The notes under the pieces: generated by a model
What the model was told of the DNA's origin: nothing
Seen by the model: only the letters and a program-made list of their open reading frames with translations
Database searches by the model: none
Assembly: GCA_036666555.1 (NCBI GenBank)
Contig: JAVWVS010000012.1
Span: 1 to 64,000 of the forward strand
Length of the DNA stretch: 64,000 nt
From: UMGS1251 sp036666555
Lineage (GTDB): Bacteria; Bacillota; Clostridia; Lachnospirales; Lachnospiraceae
Reading direction: 5' to 3'
Shown here: positions 27,720 through 35,550 of the stretch, in pieces
How positions within the stretch are numbered: position 1 is the stretch's first letter
Layout: every line of letters starts with the position of its first letter
Translations under genes and position numbers: made by a program

Positions 27720-28146
27720 TGTTATCACCGCCTTCTAAGTCTGCGCGAGAAACGACTTTACATCTACAAGGTAGTTTGTGAGTTGCCAGACGAAGAGCTT
27801 CTTTTGCGATTTCTTCAGTTACTCCTGAGATCTCAAACATTACTCTGCCTGGTTTTACAACTGCTACCCAGTATTCTAAGGTACCTTTACCGGAACCCAT
27901 ACGTGTTTCAGCTGGTTTTGTAGTTACTGGTTTATCTGGGAATATTTTAATCCATACTTGACCACCACGTTTGATATAACGTGTCATAGCAACACGGGCA
28001 GCTTCAATTTGGTTTGAACGGATCCAACATGGTTCCATTGCAACAATACCATATTCACCATTTACAATTTTGTTTCCTCTTAGGGCTTTTCCCTTCATGG
28101 AACCACGGAATTGTTTACGACGTTTTACTCTTTTTGGCATTAACAT
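27709..28146 (-). CDS. rplP: 50S ribosomal protein L16
   Basis: A 145-residue L16 (MPKRVKRRKQFRGSMKGKA after a two-residue MetLeu start). The first ATG (28146) is 6 nt from GGGAG, so it is preferred to the ATG two codons later. The coding end overlaps rpmC. Confidence 0.96.
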   Translation of the reverse strand: MLMPKRVKRRKQFRGSMKGKALRGNKIVNGEYGIVAMEPCWIRSNQIEAARVAMTRYIKRGGQVWIKIFPDKPVTTKPAETRMGSGKGTLEYWVAVVKPGRVMFEISGVTEEIAKEALRLATHKLPCRCKVVSRADLEGGDNSEN

Positions 28147-28803
28147 TTATTTATCGCTCCCTTCCTTAGTTTCCTTCGTTGGAAGAACTTCGCCTTTATA
28201 AATCCAAACCTTTACTCCTACTTTACCATAGGTTGTATTAGCTTCTGCAAATCCATAATCGATATCAGCTCGAAGTGTTTGAAGTGGAATGGTTCCCTCA
28301 CTGTAAAATTCTGTACGAGCCATATCAGCTCCGCCTAAACGTCCTGCTACAGCAGTTTTCACACCAAGTGCTCCCGACTTCATTGTTCTTGACATACAAG
28401 ATTTCATAGCACGTCTGAAAGAAATACGATTTTCCAACTGTGTTGCTATGTTTTCAGCTACAAGCTGAGCATCTTTGTCTGGTCTTTTGATTTCTTTGAT
28501 ATCCACTACCAATTTTTTATCTGTATACTTTTGAAGTTCTTTTTTTACTTTTTCTATCTCAGTTCCACCCTTGCCGATTACGACACCAGGTTTTGCTGTG
28601 AAAATAATGATCTTGATGCGGTCAGATGCTCTTTCAATTTCAATTTTTGAAACACCTGCGCTATATAATTTTTTCTTAAGAAATACTCTGATTGCATGGT
28701 CTTCTACTAAATAATCTGCAAATTCTTTATCTGCATACCATTTAGAGTCCCAATCTTTAATAACTCCGACTCTTAAACCATGAGGATTAACTTTCTGTCC
28801 CAT
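28147..28803 (-). CDS. rpsC: 30S ribosomal protein S3
   Basis: A 218-residue S3 with the KH domain (around IIIFTAKPGVVIGKGGTEIE) and C-terminal S3 domain. It abuts rplP directly. Confidence 0.97.
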   Translation of the reverse strand: MGQKVNPHGLRVGVIKDWDSKWYADKEFADYLVEDHAIRVFLKKKLYSAGVSKIEIERASDRIKIIIFTAKPGVVIGKGGTEIEKVKKELQKYTDKKLVVDIKEIKRPDKDAQLVAENIATQLENRISFRRAMKSCMSRTMKSGALGVKTAVAGRLGGADMARTEFYSEGTIPLQTLRADIDYGFAEANTTYGKVGVKVWIYKGEVLPTKETKEGSDK

Positions 28804-28814
28804 TATTGCCCTCC

Positions 28815-29201
28815 TTATCTTTCATTCAGCACAACTGTAATGTGGCTCATTCTTTTTTCAATTCTATAAGCTCTACCCTGTGCTCTTGGTTTAATTCTTT
28901 TCATTGTTGGTCCTTTATCTGCGAAACATTCTTCCACATAAAGATTCTCAACGTTCATACCGTTGTTGTTCTCAGCGTTCGCAATTGCTGATTCTAGTAA
29001 CTTCTTTATTAAACTGGAAGCATATCTTGGATTGTAAGTTAAAATACCAAGTGCCGATGTTACATCCTTGCCTCTGATGGCATCTAATACGAAACATGCT
29101 TTTTGAACAGAGACTCTTGCGTAAGATAATTTTGCAGATGGTCTCGTATCTTTATTCGCATTTCTTTCCCTTTTGATTTGACTTCTGTGTCCTTTCGCCA
29201 T
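28815..29201 (-). CDS. rplV: 50S ribosomal protein L22
   Basis: A 128-residue L22 lining the exit tunnel. The conserved C-terminal hairpin GPTMKRIKPRAQGRAYRI is present. Standard position between rpsS and rpsC. Confidence 0.97.
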   Translation of the reverse strand: MAKGHRSQIKRERNANKDTRPSAKLSYARVSVQKACFVLDAIRGKDVTSALGILTYNPRYASSLIKKLLESAIANAENNNGMNVENLYVEECFADKGPTMKRIKPRAQGRAYRIEKRMSHITVVLNER

Positions 29202-29230
29202 GGATGAACCCTCCTTTCAATGTGTTAATA

Positions 29231-29512
29231 TTATTTAACTTTAGATTTCTTTTCGTCTTTTCCGTGTCCTCTGTAAGTTCTGGTTGCTACAAACTCTCCG
29301 AGTTTATGTCCAACCATATCTTCCGTTACATATACCGGTACATGTCTTCTTCCGTCATGTACTGCAAAAGTAAGCCCTACAAATTGTGGGAATATCGTAG
29401 AACGACGTGACCATGTCTTAATGACACCTTTGTCTCCGGATTCGTTCTGTGCTTTTACTTTTTTAAGCAGGCTTTCGTCTGCGAATGGTCCTTTTTTAAG
29501 TGAACGAGCCAT
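29231..29512 (-). CDS. rpsS: 30S ribosomal protein S19
   Basis: A 93-residue S19 starting MARSLKKGPFADESLLKKV. Standard length and position. Confidence 0.97.
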   Translation of the reverse strand: MARSLKKGPFADESLLKKVKAQNESGDKGVIKTWSRRSTIFPQFVGLTFAVHDGRRHVPVYVTEDMVGHKLGEFVATRTYRGHGKDEKKSKVK

Positions 29513-29536
29513 GGTTTAACCTCCTTGTAAACTGAT

Positions 29537-30379
29537 TTATTTGATACCCTTACCATCTCTTCTTCTAACGATCATTTTGTTAGACTGTTTATGTTTCTTT
29601 CTTGTCTTAAGACCAAGAGCCGGTTTGCCCCAAGGTGTACATGGGCCCGGACGTCCGATACCAGTCTTACCTTCACCACCACCGTGTGGATGGTCATTCG
29701 GATTCATAACAGAACCACGTACAGTAGGTCTAAAGCCCATGTGACGTTTACGTCCAGCTTTACCGATGTTGATCAAGTTGTGTTCTCCGTTTCCAACTAC
29801 GCCGATAGACGCGCGGCAGATAATTGGAACCATTCTCATCTCTCCGGAAGGAAGTCTAAGTGTTGCATATTTTCCTTCTTTTGCCATTAACTGTGCACTG
29901 TTTCCCGCTGAACGTACAAGCTGTCCGCCTTTTCCAGGATACATTTCGATGTTATGGATTTGAGTACCAACCGGAATCTCTCCAAGTGGTAAGCAGTTTC
30001 CTAATTTCACTTCTGAGCCAGAACCGTTCATAACTGTCATACCATCTGTTAATCCTGCCGGAGCAAGGATGTATGTTTTTTCTCCGTCTGCATAGCAGAT
30101 CAAAGCGATATTTGCTGTTCTGTTTGGATCGTATTCGATGCCAATTACAGTTGCTGGGATTCCGTCTTTCTTTCTCTTGAAGTCGATGATTCTATATTTT
30201 CTTTTAGCTCCGCCTCCGCGGTGTCTTACAGTGATTTTACCTTGATTATTACGACCAGCCGTTCTGCTTTTTGACTCTAATAAAGCTTTTTCCGGAGTCG
30301 TTTTTGTAATTTCTGCAAAATCCGAACCGGTCATCTGTCTTCTGGAAGGTGTATATGGGCGGTATGTTTTGATTCCCAT
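29537..30379 (-). CDS. rplB: 50S ribosomal protein L2
   Basis: A 280-residue L2 of the peptidyl-transferase region, with the conserved VRGSVMNPNDHPHGGGEG loop. The start is the ATG at 30379 (MGIKTYRPYTPSRRQM) behind AAAGGAGTG; six upstream codons of open frame are excluded. Confidence 0.97.
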   Translation of the reverse strand: MGIKTYRPYTPSRRQMTGSDFAEITKTTPEKALLESKSRTAGRNNQGKITVRHRGGGAKRKYRIIDFKRKKDGIPATVIGIEYDPNRTANIALICYADGEKTYILAPAGLTDGMTVMNGSGSEVKLGNCLPLGEIPVGTQIHNIEMYPGKGGQLVRSAGNSAQLMAKEGKYATLRLPSGEMRMVPIICRASIGVVGNGEHNLINIGKAGRKRHMGFRPTVRGSVMNPNDHPHGGGEGKTGIGRPGPCTPWGKPALGLKTRKKHKQSNKMIVRRRDGKGIK

Positions 30380-30462
30380 TGTGATCACTCCTTTCAATTT
30401 TCCTAATTTTTAGTTTCACGGAATTGCACCGTATAAAGTTTCATTTTCATTTCTTCTTCGGC

Positions 30463-30762
30463 TTATAGTCCTTCGAAGATTTCGATATCAGCGCTGTCTG
30501 CTGTTAATTGAACAATCGCTTTTTTCGTTTTTGCCGTTTTACCTGTTACAGTTCCACGTCTCTTATTTTTTCCACCAAGGTTCATCGTGTTAACGCTTTT
30601 CACCTTTGTGCCTGTGAACATTTTCTCAACTGCTTCTTTTACCTGAGATTTAGTAGCTTCTGTATGAACAAGAAATGTATATTTCTTGTCTGCCATCAAC
30701 TCCATGCTCTTCTCAGTGACAACCGGTTTGAGGATCACATCATAATATTGTACGTTTGCCAT
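30463..30762 (-). CDS. rplW: 50S ribosomal protein L23
   Basis: A 99-residue L23 at the tunnel exit, docking site for trigger factor and SRP (DVILKPVVTEKSMEL at the N-terminus). It overlaps the rplD stop by 1 nt. Confidence 0.97.
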   Translation of the reverse strand: MANVQYYDVILKPVVTEKSMELMADKKYTFLVHTEATKSQVKEAVEKMFTGTKVKSVNTMNLGGKNKRRGTVTGKTAKTKKAIVQLTADSADIEIFEGL

Positions 30763-31382
30763 TATGCATACACCTCCTCGATATTAGCAACAACAGCTTT
30801 CGTTGCGATTACCGTGTTATATTTTAAAATATCATATACGTTAATCGTATTGGTATGAGCAACTTTAATTGCAGGAATATTATTTGCAGATAATTCCACA
30901 TTTTTATTACCATCTTCCAATACTACCAATGCTTTTGACACCTCTAAGTTATTTAATACACTTTGGAAATTTTTCGTTTTAATTTCATTGAATTGAAGTT
31001 CATCCAAAACGATAAATTTCTTTTCTTCTACCTTTGTTGTAAGAACAGACTGTAATGCTGCTCTCTTTTCTTTCCTATTTAACTTGAAAGAATAATCTCT
31101 TGGTGTTGGAGCAAATACAACTCCACCGCCCGTCCATTGTGGTGCTCTTGTAGAACCCTGTCTTGCATGACCAGTTCCTTTTTGTCTCCATGGTTTTCTT
31201 CCGCCACCGGAAACTTCCGAACGTGTCTTTGCTTTTTGTGTTCCTTGACGTTTATTTGCAAGTTGGTTGATCACTGCCATGTGTATTAAGTGTTCATTCA
31301 CTTCTACGCCAAATACAGCATCATTTAAGTCCATAGTTCCAACTTCTTTGCCTTCGATATTATAAACAGATACGTTTGCCAT
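30762..31382 (-). CDS. rplD: 50S ribosomal protein L4
   Basis: A 206-residue L4 with the extended loop (KTRSEVSGGGRKPWRQKGTG) reaching the tunnel. In other bacteria L4 regulates the S10 operon by binding its leader; the leader upstream of rpsJ here is a candidate target. Confidence 0.97.
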   Translation of the reverse strand: MANVSVYNIEGKEVGTMDLNDAVFGVEVNEHLIHMAVINQLANKRQGTQKAKTRSEVSGGGRKPWRQKGTGHARQGSTRAPQWTGGGVVFAPTPRDYSFKLNRKEKRAALQSVLTTKVEEKKFIVLDELQFNEIKTKNFQSVLNNLEVSKALVVLEDGNKNVELSANNIPAIKVAHTNTINVYDILKYNTVIATKAVVANIEEVYA

Positions 31383-31411
31383 CTGTGTGTTCCTCCTTTC
31401 CTAGTTAAAGA

Positions 31412-32092
31412 CTAGTTTGCCTTTACACTCTCTTTTACTGTTACTAAAGATTTCTTAGGTCCTGGTACTGCACCTTTTACTAAGATTAAGTTGTTTTCAG
31501 CATCTACTCTAACGATTTCGAGATTTTGTGTTGTGATTCTTTTGCTTCCCATATGTCCTGGCATCTTTTTCCCTTTAAATACTTTACTTGGATCTGATGC
31601 AGAACCACTGGATCCTTGATGACGATGGAATTTAGAACCATGAGTCATAGGCCCTCTTGAATGATTATGTCTCTTAATCGCACCTTGGAAACCTTTTCCT
31701 TTTGAAACTGCAGTAGCATCGATTCTATCGCCTGCTTCGAAGATGTCCGCTTTAATTTCTTGTGCCAGCGAATATTCATCAGCATTTTCAAATTTAAATT
31801 CTCTCACAAATCTTTTTCCGGAAACGCCGGCTTTTGCAAAATGTCCTTGCTCTGCCTTTGTCAAACCATGTCTGTGCATTGTTTCTTTCTTACCATTCTT
31901 GTCTACGTTAACAATTTTATCTTTCTTGTCAGCGTATCCAACTTGAACAGCACTGTAACCGTCATTTTCAACTGTCTTGATCTGTGTTACCACGCAAGGA
32001 CCAGCTTGTAATACAGTTACGGGCGTTAATACTCCATCTTCATTGAAGATTTGAGTCATTCCGACTTTCGTAGCTAAAATAGCTTTCTTCAT
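31412..32092 (-). CDS. rplC: 50S ribosomal protein L3
   Basis: A 226-residue L3, slightly longer than the usual 205-215. It starts MKKAILATKVGMTQIFNEDG and has the conserved tunnel loop SRGPMTHGSKFHRHQGSSG. Standard position after rpsJ. Confidence 0.97.
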   Translation of the reverse strand: MKKAILATKVGMTQIFNEDGVLTPVTVLQAGPCVVTQIKTVENDGYSAVQVGYADKKDKIVNVDKNGKKETMHRHGLTKAEQGHFAKAGVSGKRFVREFKFENADEYSLAQEIKADIFEAGDRIDATAVSKGKGFQGAIKRHNHSRGPMTHGSKFHRHQGSSGSASDPSKVFKGKKMPGHMGSKRITTQNLEIVRVDAENNLILVKGAVPGPKKSLVTVKESVKAN

Positions 32093-32166
32093 TATTACTA
32101 CCTCCTGTTATCTACAGCGGATTACAGTTGAACTGCAATCATCCTAAATTAAGGAATTACTGTGTC

Positions 32167-32484
32167 TTATTTGTTTTTCATTTTGATATCGATGTAAACC
32201 CCAGCCGGCATCTCTAATCGAGATAACGCATCTACTGTTTTTTGTGTTGGCACAATGATATCAATGAGTCTCTTGTGGGTTCTCTGTTCGAACTGTTCTC
32301 TAGAATCTTTGTACTTGTGTACAGCTCGTAAGATTGTAACTACTTCCTTTTTCGTAGGAAGAGGTACTGGTCCACTCACCTGTGATCCATTTTTCTTTAC
32401 TGTTTCGATAATCTTCTTCGCGGATGCATCTACCAATTGGTGATCATACGCTTTCAATGTGATTCTCATTACTTGACTTGCCAT
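32167..32484 (-). CDS. rpsJ: 30S ribosomal protein S10 (NusE)
   Basis: A 105-residue S10 starting MASQVMRITLKAYDHQLVD at 32484, behind AAGGAGGCGAC. The open frame continues 34 codons upstream through the leader but is not coding. S10 is also the transcription antitermination factor NusE. First gene of the supercluster. Confidence 0.97.
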   Translation of the reverse strand: MASQVMRITLKAYDHQLVDASAKKIIETVKKNGSQVSGPVPLPTKKEVVTILRAVHKYKDSREQFEQRTHKRLIDIIVPTQKTVDALSRLEMPAGVYIDIKMKNK

Positions 32485-32746
32485 AAAAAAAGTCGCCTCC
32501 TTATTCGTACTATTAATTGCAGTACGACAAGCGGTGACTGTACACTCTCCCGTGTGTGTCGTGAGTAACTCACACGTTGTTTCCACATTTCAGTGGACGT
32601 TATTGATTCGTACAGTGACTTGTCGCCAGTTTCCTAACTTGACATTCGCTCCACGGAAAACCTACTATACTGTCCCCCAAATGACTTCTATTTGGAAAGA
32701 GCAGTACCATAGCAACCTCACGCTTCAACGCTATCAATGTCACAGC
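32485..32746 (-). promoter_or_regulatory. S10 operon 5' leader, about 260 nt, structured
   Basis: Between the promoter and rpsJ the transcript is about 260 nt long with visible hairpins: CGTGTGAG/CTCACG-type stem at about 32557-32577 and TCGTACT/AGTACGA (32505-32511 with 32521-32527) just before the ribosome site. A leader of this length suggests autogenous control, for example by L4. That is an inference; I do not recognise a specific Rfam leader. Confidence 0.5.
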
Positions 32747-32752
32747 TTTTTT

Positions 32753-32781
32753 AGTATACAAGATTCGTTCTCCCTTTTCAA
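32753..32781 (-). promoter_or_regulatory. sigma-A promoter of the ribosomal supercluster
   Basis: On the minus strand TTGAAA (32776-32781) and TATACT (32753-32758) are separated by exactly 17 nt and followed by the rpsJ leader. AT-rich sequence upstream (32785-32860) could act as an UP element. Confidence 0.75.
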
Positions 32782-32956
32782 GTAGTTTTTTAAAAATATT
32801 GTATTTTTTTTAGTACAATATTGCCTTTCGTAATATTTTCACACTTTTAGCATTATATATATAGAAGAAACACATTTTCTAACTCCATATAACTGTCTTC
32901 AAAAGATACTTTTTTATCAATCTTCTATTTTCTTTAGCCATAATCCATAAATATCA

Positions 32957-32985
32957 TTGACTTTTTCTATAGGAATTGGTAAAAT
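32957..32985 (+). promoter_or_regulatory. sigma-A-type promoter for the TSUP-like permease
   Basis: TTGACT (32957-32962), 17 nt, TAAAAT (32980-32985). About 110 nt of leader follow, containing an 8-bp AT-rich hairpin (33012-33019 with 33036-33043) and a T-tract that could act as a weak attenuator. Confidence 0.65.
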
Positions 32986-33101
32986 AGATGGAACAAGAGG
33001 CGAATTTTAGCGAAATATATACATATCGGGGTGGCTATATTTCCTTTTTCAAATGTCTGCTTGAGATTCTGAAAACTAAATAATAATCTGGAGGGATGAT
33101 T

Positions 33102-33974
33102 ATGAACGTTATTACTATTTTACGTATCGTGCTAGGTATTTTTGTTCTCTGTTCTGCTGTTGTTTTCATCAAGGATTGTTTGGCACACAAAGAGGATTTT
33201 ACGAAAGAGAAATTGGTTCCTTTGGCAATTATCGGTGTTATCACCAACTTACTTGACACTTGGGGAATCGGAAGTTATGCAACAACGCAGGCAGGTTTTA
33301 AGTTCACTAAATCTAGTCGTGACGAGATTATGCCTGGTACTTTGAACGTAGGGGATACTTTCCCTGTAACATTAGAAGCTTTACTATTTTTTGGATTTGT
33401 AGACATTCAACCATTAACATTGGTATTGATGCTTGTTGCAGCCGTTGCTGGTGCGTTAGTAGGTGCTGGAATTGTATGTAAGTGGAGTGTTAAGTATGTA
33501 CGTATCGGTCTTGGTGTTGGTTTGTTGATTCTTGCATTTGTATTAGCTTGTAGAACAGCTCAGATTGGACCTTTCGGTATTGCAGGAACTGCAACCGGAT
33601 TAACCGGAATCAAATTAGTCATTGGTGTTGTTGTGAACTTCTTCTTAGGTGCTCTGATGATGATTGGTGTTGGTCTGTACGCTCCTTGTTTAGCACTCAT
33701 TAGTGCTCTTGGAATGAATGTTGCTACTGCATTCCCTATTATGATGGGTTCTTGTGCTTTCTTAATGAATGCTGCATGTTTCAAATTCATCAAAGAAGGA
33801 AAATATGACAGAAAAGCGGCTCTTTGTTTAGCAACCTTTGGTTGTGTCGGCGTATTCATTGCTTACAAAGTAGCATGTATGTTCTCGTTAACCGTTCTAA
33901 CATACATTATCTGCTTAGTAATGGTTTACACATCTATCACATTCTTTAAAGATGCTTTTAAAGCCGCTGCATAA
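33102..33974 (+). CDS. TSUP (TauE/SafE-like) membrane permease
   Basis: A 290-residue membrane protein with about eight helices. The segment DTWGIGSYATTQAGFKF followed by PGTLNVGDTFPVTLEAL resembles the TauE/SafE (TSUP) family repeat. Members export or import sulfite, sulfonates and other small anions. The ATG at 33102 was chosen because GGAGGG ends 6 nt before it, whereas the ATG at 33096 touches that site. It opens the proline reductase island on the opposite strand to prdE-prdC. Its substrate is unknown; a role with proline or its product 5-aminovalerate is only a guess. Confidence 0.7.
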   Translation: MNVITILRIVLGIFVLCSAVVFIKDCLAHKEDFTKEKLVPLAIIGVITNLLDTWGIGSYATTQAGFKFTKSSRDEIMPGTLNVGDTFPVTLEALLFFGFVDIQPLTLVLMLVAAVAGALVGAGIVCKWSVKYVRIGLGVGLLILAFVLACRTAQIGPFGIAGTATGLTGIKLVIGVVVNFFLGALMMIGVGLYAPCLALISALGMNVATAFPIMMGSCAFLMNAACFKFIKEGKYDRKAALCLATFGCVGVFIAYKVACMFSLTVLTYIICLVMVYTSITFFKDAFKAAA

Positions 33975-33995
33975 TCGCAGTGTATGATAAATAAT

Positions 33996-34038
33996 AAAAG
34001 AGTAGGCATTCAGTTTTAAACTGGATGCCTACTCTTTT
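33996..34038. terminator. bidirectional rho-independent terminator
   Basis: A 19-bp stem (33996-34014 with 34020-34038, one G-U) bounded by AAAA and TTTT serves the permease gene on the plus strand and the YcxB-like gene on the minus strand. Confidence 0.85.
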
Positions 34039-34045
34039 GCATGCT

Positions 34046-34648
34046 CTATTTCTTTCCCGCTTTTTTCTTCTCGTGTTCTTCATTTAATAAATTTCTTGCG
34101 TTTTTAAATGTTTCTATCTTTTCTTTCCATGTTAGTTTTATAAGAACCATATCTTTTCCTGTCTTTGCACAGATAAATTCACCAAATGTTTTCGCTGATC
34201 CTAATTCAAAATCTCTATAGGGTAAAAGAAACAATTCCTCTTCTACATTGATATAATAGTTTTTGTCATCTTTATAGCCGGCTGCAATCTCACCATACTT
34301 ATATTGAATCGGTTCTGCTTCCTTCGGATTCGAAACTGCAAATCCCCTTTGGTAGAATGCAAATTCTATCTCCGATTGTTTCTTATAATTATCATCTTGT
34401 TTCATTAATTTAACAAGACCTATTTTATGTCTAAAAAATGCAAACAAGAGAATCACCGCCGCTATAGCGACACACACCCACATTCCTGTGGAACCATCTC
34501 CCAAAAACATCGCTAACAGCACAAAACATCCTGCTAATAATCCCAATCGGAATGTTGTTTTGGGATGATTGACCCTATATGTGAATTTCACGAAATCTTC
34601 CAACACCTTTTTCGTATGCTTTGTAACCACTCTGTACTCTGCTGTCAT
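34046..34648 (-). CDS. YcxB-like membrane protein, unknown function
   Basis: A 200-residue protein with two adjacent membrane helices (about residues 33-50 and 55-73) and a C-terminal soluble domain in the style of YcxB (EIEFAFYQRGFAV, YGEIAAGYKDDKNYYI, LLPYRDF). The ATG at 34648 lies 8 nt after AGGAGAG; the open frame extends further but without a better start. A good promoter precedes it. No link with proline metabolism is visible beyond position. Confidence 0.65.
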   Translation of the reverse strand: MTAEYRVVTKHTKKVLEDFVKFTYRVNHPKTTFRLGLLAGCFVLLAMFLGDGSTGMWVCVAIAAVILLFAFFRHKIGLVKLMKQDDNYKKQSEIEFAFYQRGFAVSNPKEAEPIQYKYGEIAAGYKDDKNYYINVEEELFLLPYRDFELGSAKTFGEFICAKTGKDMVLIKLTWKEKIETFKNARNLLNEEHEKKKAGKK

Positions 34649-34691
34649 ATAAACTCCTCTCCTAACGCCTCCATATTTTCCTGCTTTTCTA

Positions 34692-34720
34692 AGTATATTA
34701 TATCCAGCCCCTATTTGCAA
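34692..34720 (-). promoter_or_regulatory. sigma-A-type promoter for the YcxB-like gene
   Basis: On the minus strand TTGCAA (34715-34720), 17 nt, TATACT (34692-34697), about 40 nt before the chosen ATG. Confidence 0.65.
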
Positions 34721-34825
34721 GCGGTTCCCCGCTCCTTTCTCTATTCTTTTCCCCTTTTTTGGTGTTGACACCACTGTGATAACGTGGTATAGTGTTATCA
34801 ACTTAAACACATTTACATGATATGT

Positions 34826-34955
34826 TTAAGTCCATAGTTTTATCGGTTGTTATTGCAGTAATGTAGTTGCCGATTGTTTCCCCCAAGAGCAATCCTGCAA
34901 CCGCAAAACCCCAATTAGAATATATACATATCCTTTCAATAGGAGCATTCCCCAG
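34826..34955 (-). pseudogene. possible remnant of a beta-lactamase-type serine hydrolase
   Basis: About 43 codons read like the central motif of class C beta-lactamase/serine hydrolase proteins (ICIYSNWGFAVAGLLLGETIGN, where YSN is the second catalytic motif; shown here in full form YSNWGFAVAGLLL only). No SxxK motif or other domain surrounds it. The 34649-35003 interval otherwise holds only promoter sequence and small inverted repeats (for example 34801-34809 with 34823-34831). Fragment call is tentative. Confidence 0.35.
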
Positions 34956-35003
34956 CTTGTATATAGCGTAACAAGACTGCAATGCAACGAGGAAAAACCT
35001 CTC

Positions 35004-35066
35004 AATGACATACCAAAAGAAAAGAGCACGACAAAATGTCGTGCTCTTTTCTTTTGGTATGTCATT
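35004..35066. terminator. very long perfect hairpin terminator after prdE
   Basis: A perfect 30-bp inverted repeat (35004-35033 with 35037-35066) with a 3-nt loop begins inside the prdE stop codon. The inner GC-rich part (GAGCACGACA with TGTCGTGCTC) followed by TTTTCTTTT has the form of an intrinsic terminator in both directions. Confidence 0.75.
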
Positions 35067-35538
35067 ACTTTGCATCTTGTTGACGCATCTTCAGTTTCAA
35101 CAGAGCGGTTGCTTTTTTACAATCCAGTTCTGTCATATTATTCTCGCCAACCATATTTGTTTCCGTTCCATCTGCGCTCTTATTAATATCCACAATTCCG
35201 TCCAGATAATCATTCAAAACTACAAATTGTGCAACGGTTCCACTAAAATTCAATCCGGTTACCGGTATTCCACGTTCACCCAATTGTTCACAAGTGTTGG
35301 TGAAATCCACGTCACTGTTGCCCCATCCATCTGAGGAGATAATAACGCCGTCTGCACGCATGGATTCTGCCCACACTGCCGCGCGGGTTCCCACTAGCAT
35401 CTTGTCATGGTTATCATCCGGTGTTCCCACGAAAAGAATTCCCATAAGATCTAAATCCGTGTCTTTCGACACCACATCTAAAAGTGGATCTCTAAAATGA
35501 TGTAATGATGTTTCTTTTGTTGATGGTCCTATTCCCAT
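35065..35538 (-). CDS. prdE: proline reductase cluster protein PrdE
   Basis: A 157-residue protein homologous to the C-terminal (post-cleavage) part of PrdA: MGIGPSTKETSLHHF aligns with CIGPASKEMSRHYW, and LMGILFVGTPDDNHDK with LCGVIFVGSPQ. The pyruvoyl-forming Cys of PrdA is absent because the reading frame starts at that very point. With PrdD, 12 nt upstream, it makes a two-gene equivalent of PrdA. Its role in proline reductase is not established; a structural or maturation partner is plausible. The ATG lies 5 nt from GGGGGTG. Confidence 0.88.
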   Translation of the reverse strand: MGIGPSTKETSLHHFRDPLLDVVSKDTDLDLMGILFVGTPDDNHDKMLVGTRAAVWAESMRADGVIISSDGWGNSDVDFTNTCEQLGERGIPVTGLNFSGTVAQFVVLNDYLDGIVDINKSADGTETNMVGENNMTELDCKKATALLKLKMRQQDAK

Positions 35539-35550
35539 GTTTGCACCCCC

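Noticed and set aside
34803..35075. 90-residue and 71-residue frames near the long palindrome
   Set aside because: They arise partly from the inverted repeat itself and lack ribosome sites; only the internal hydrolase-like fragment is noted.
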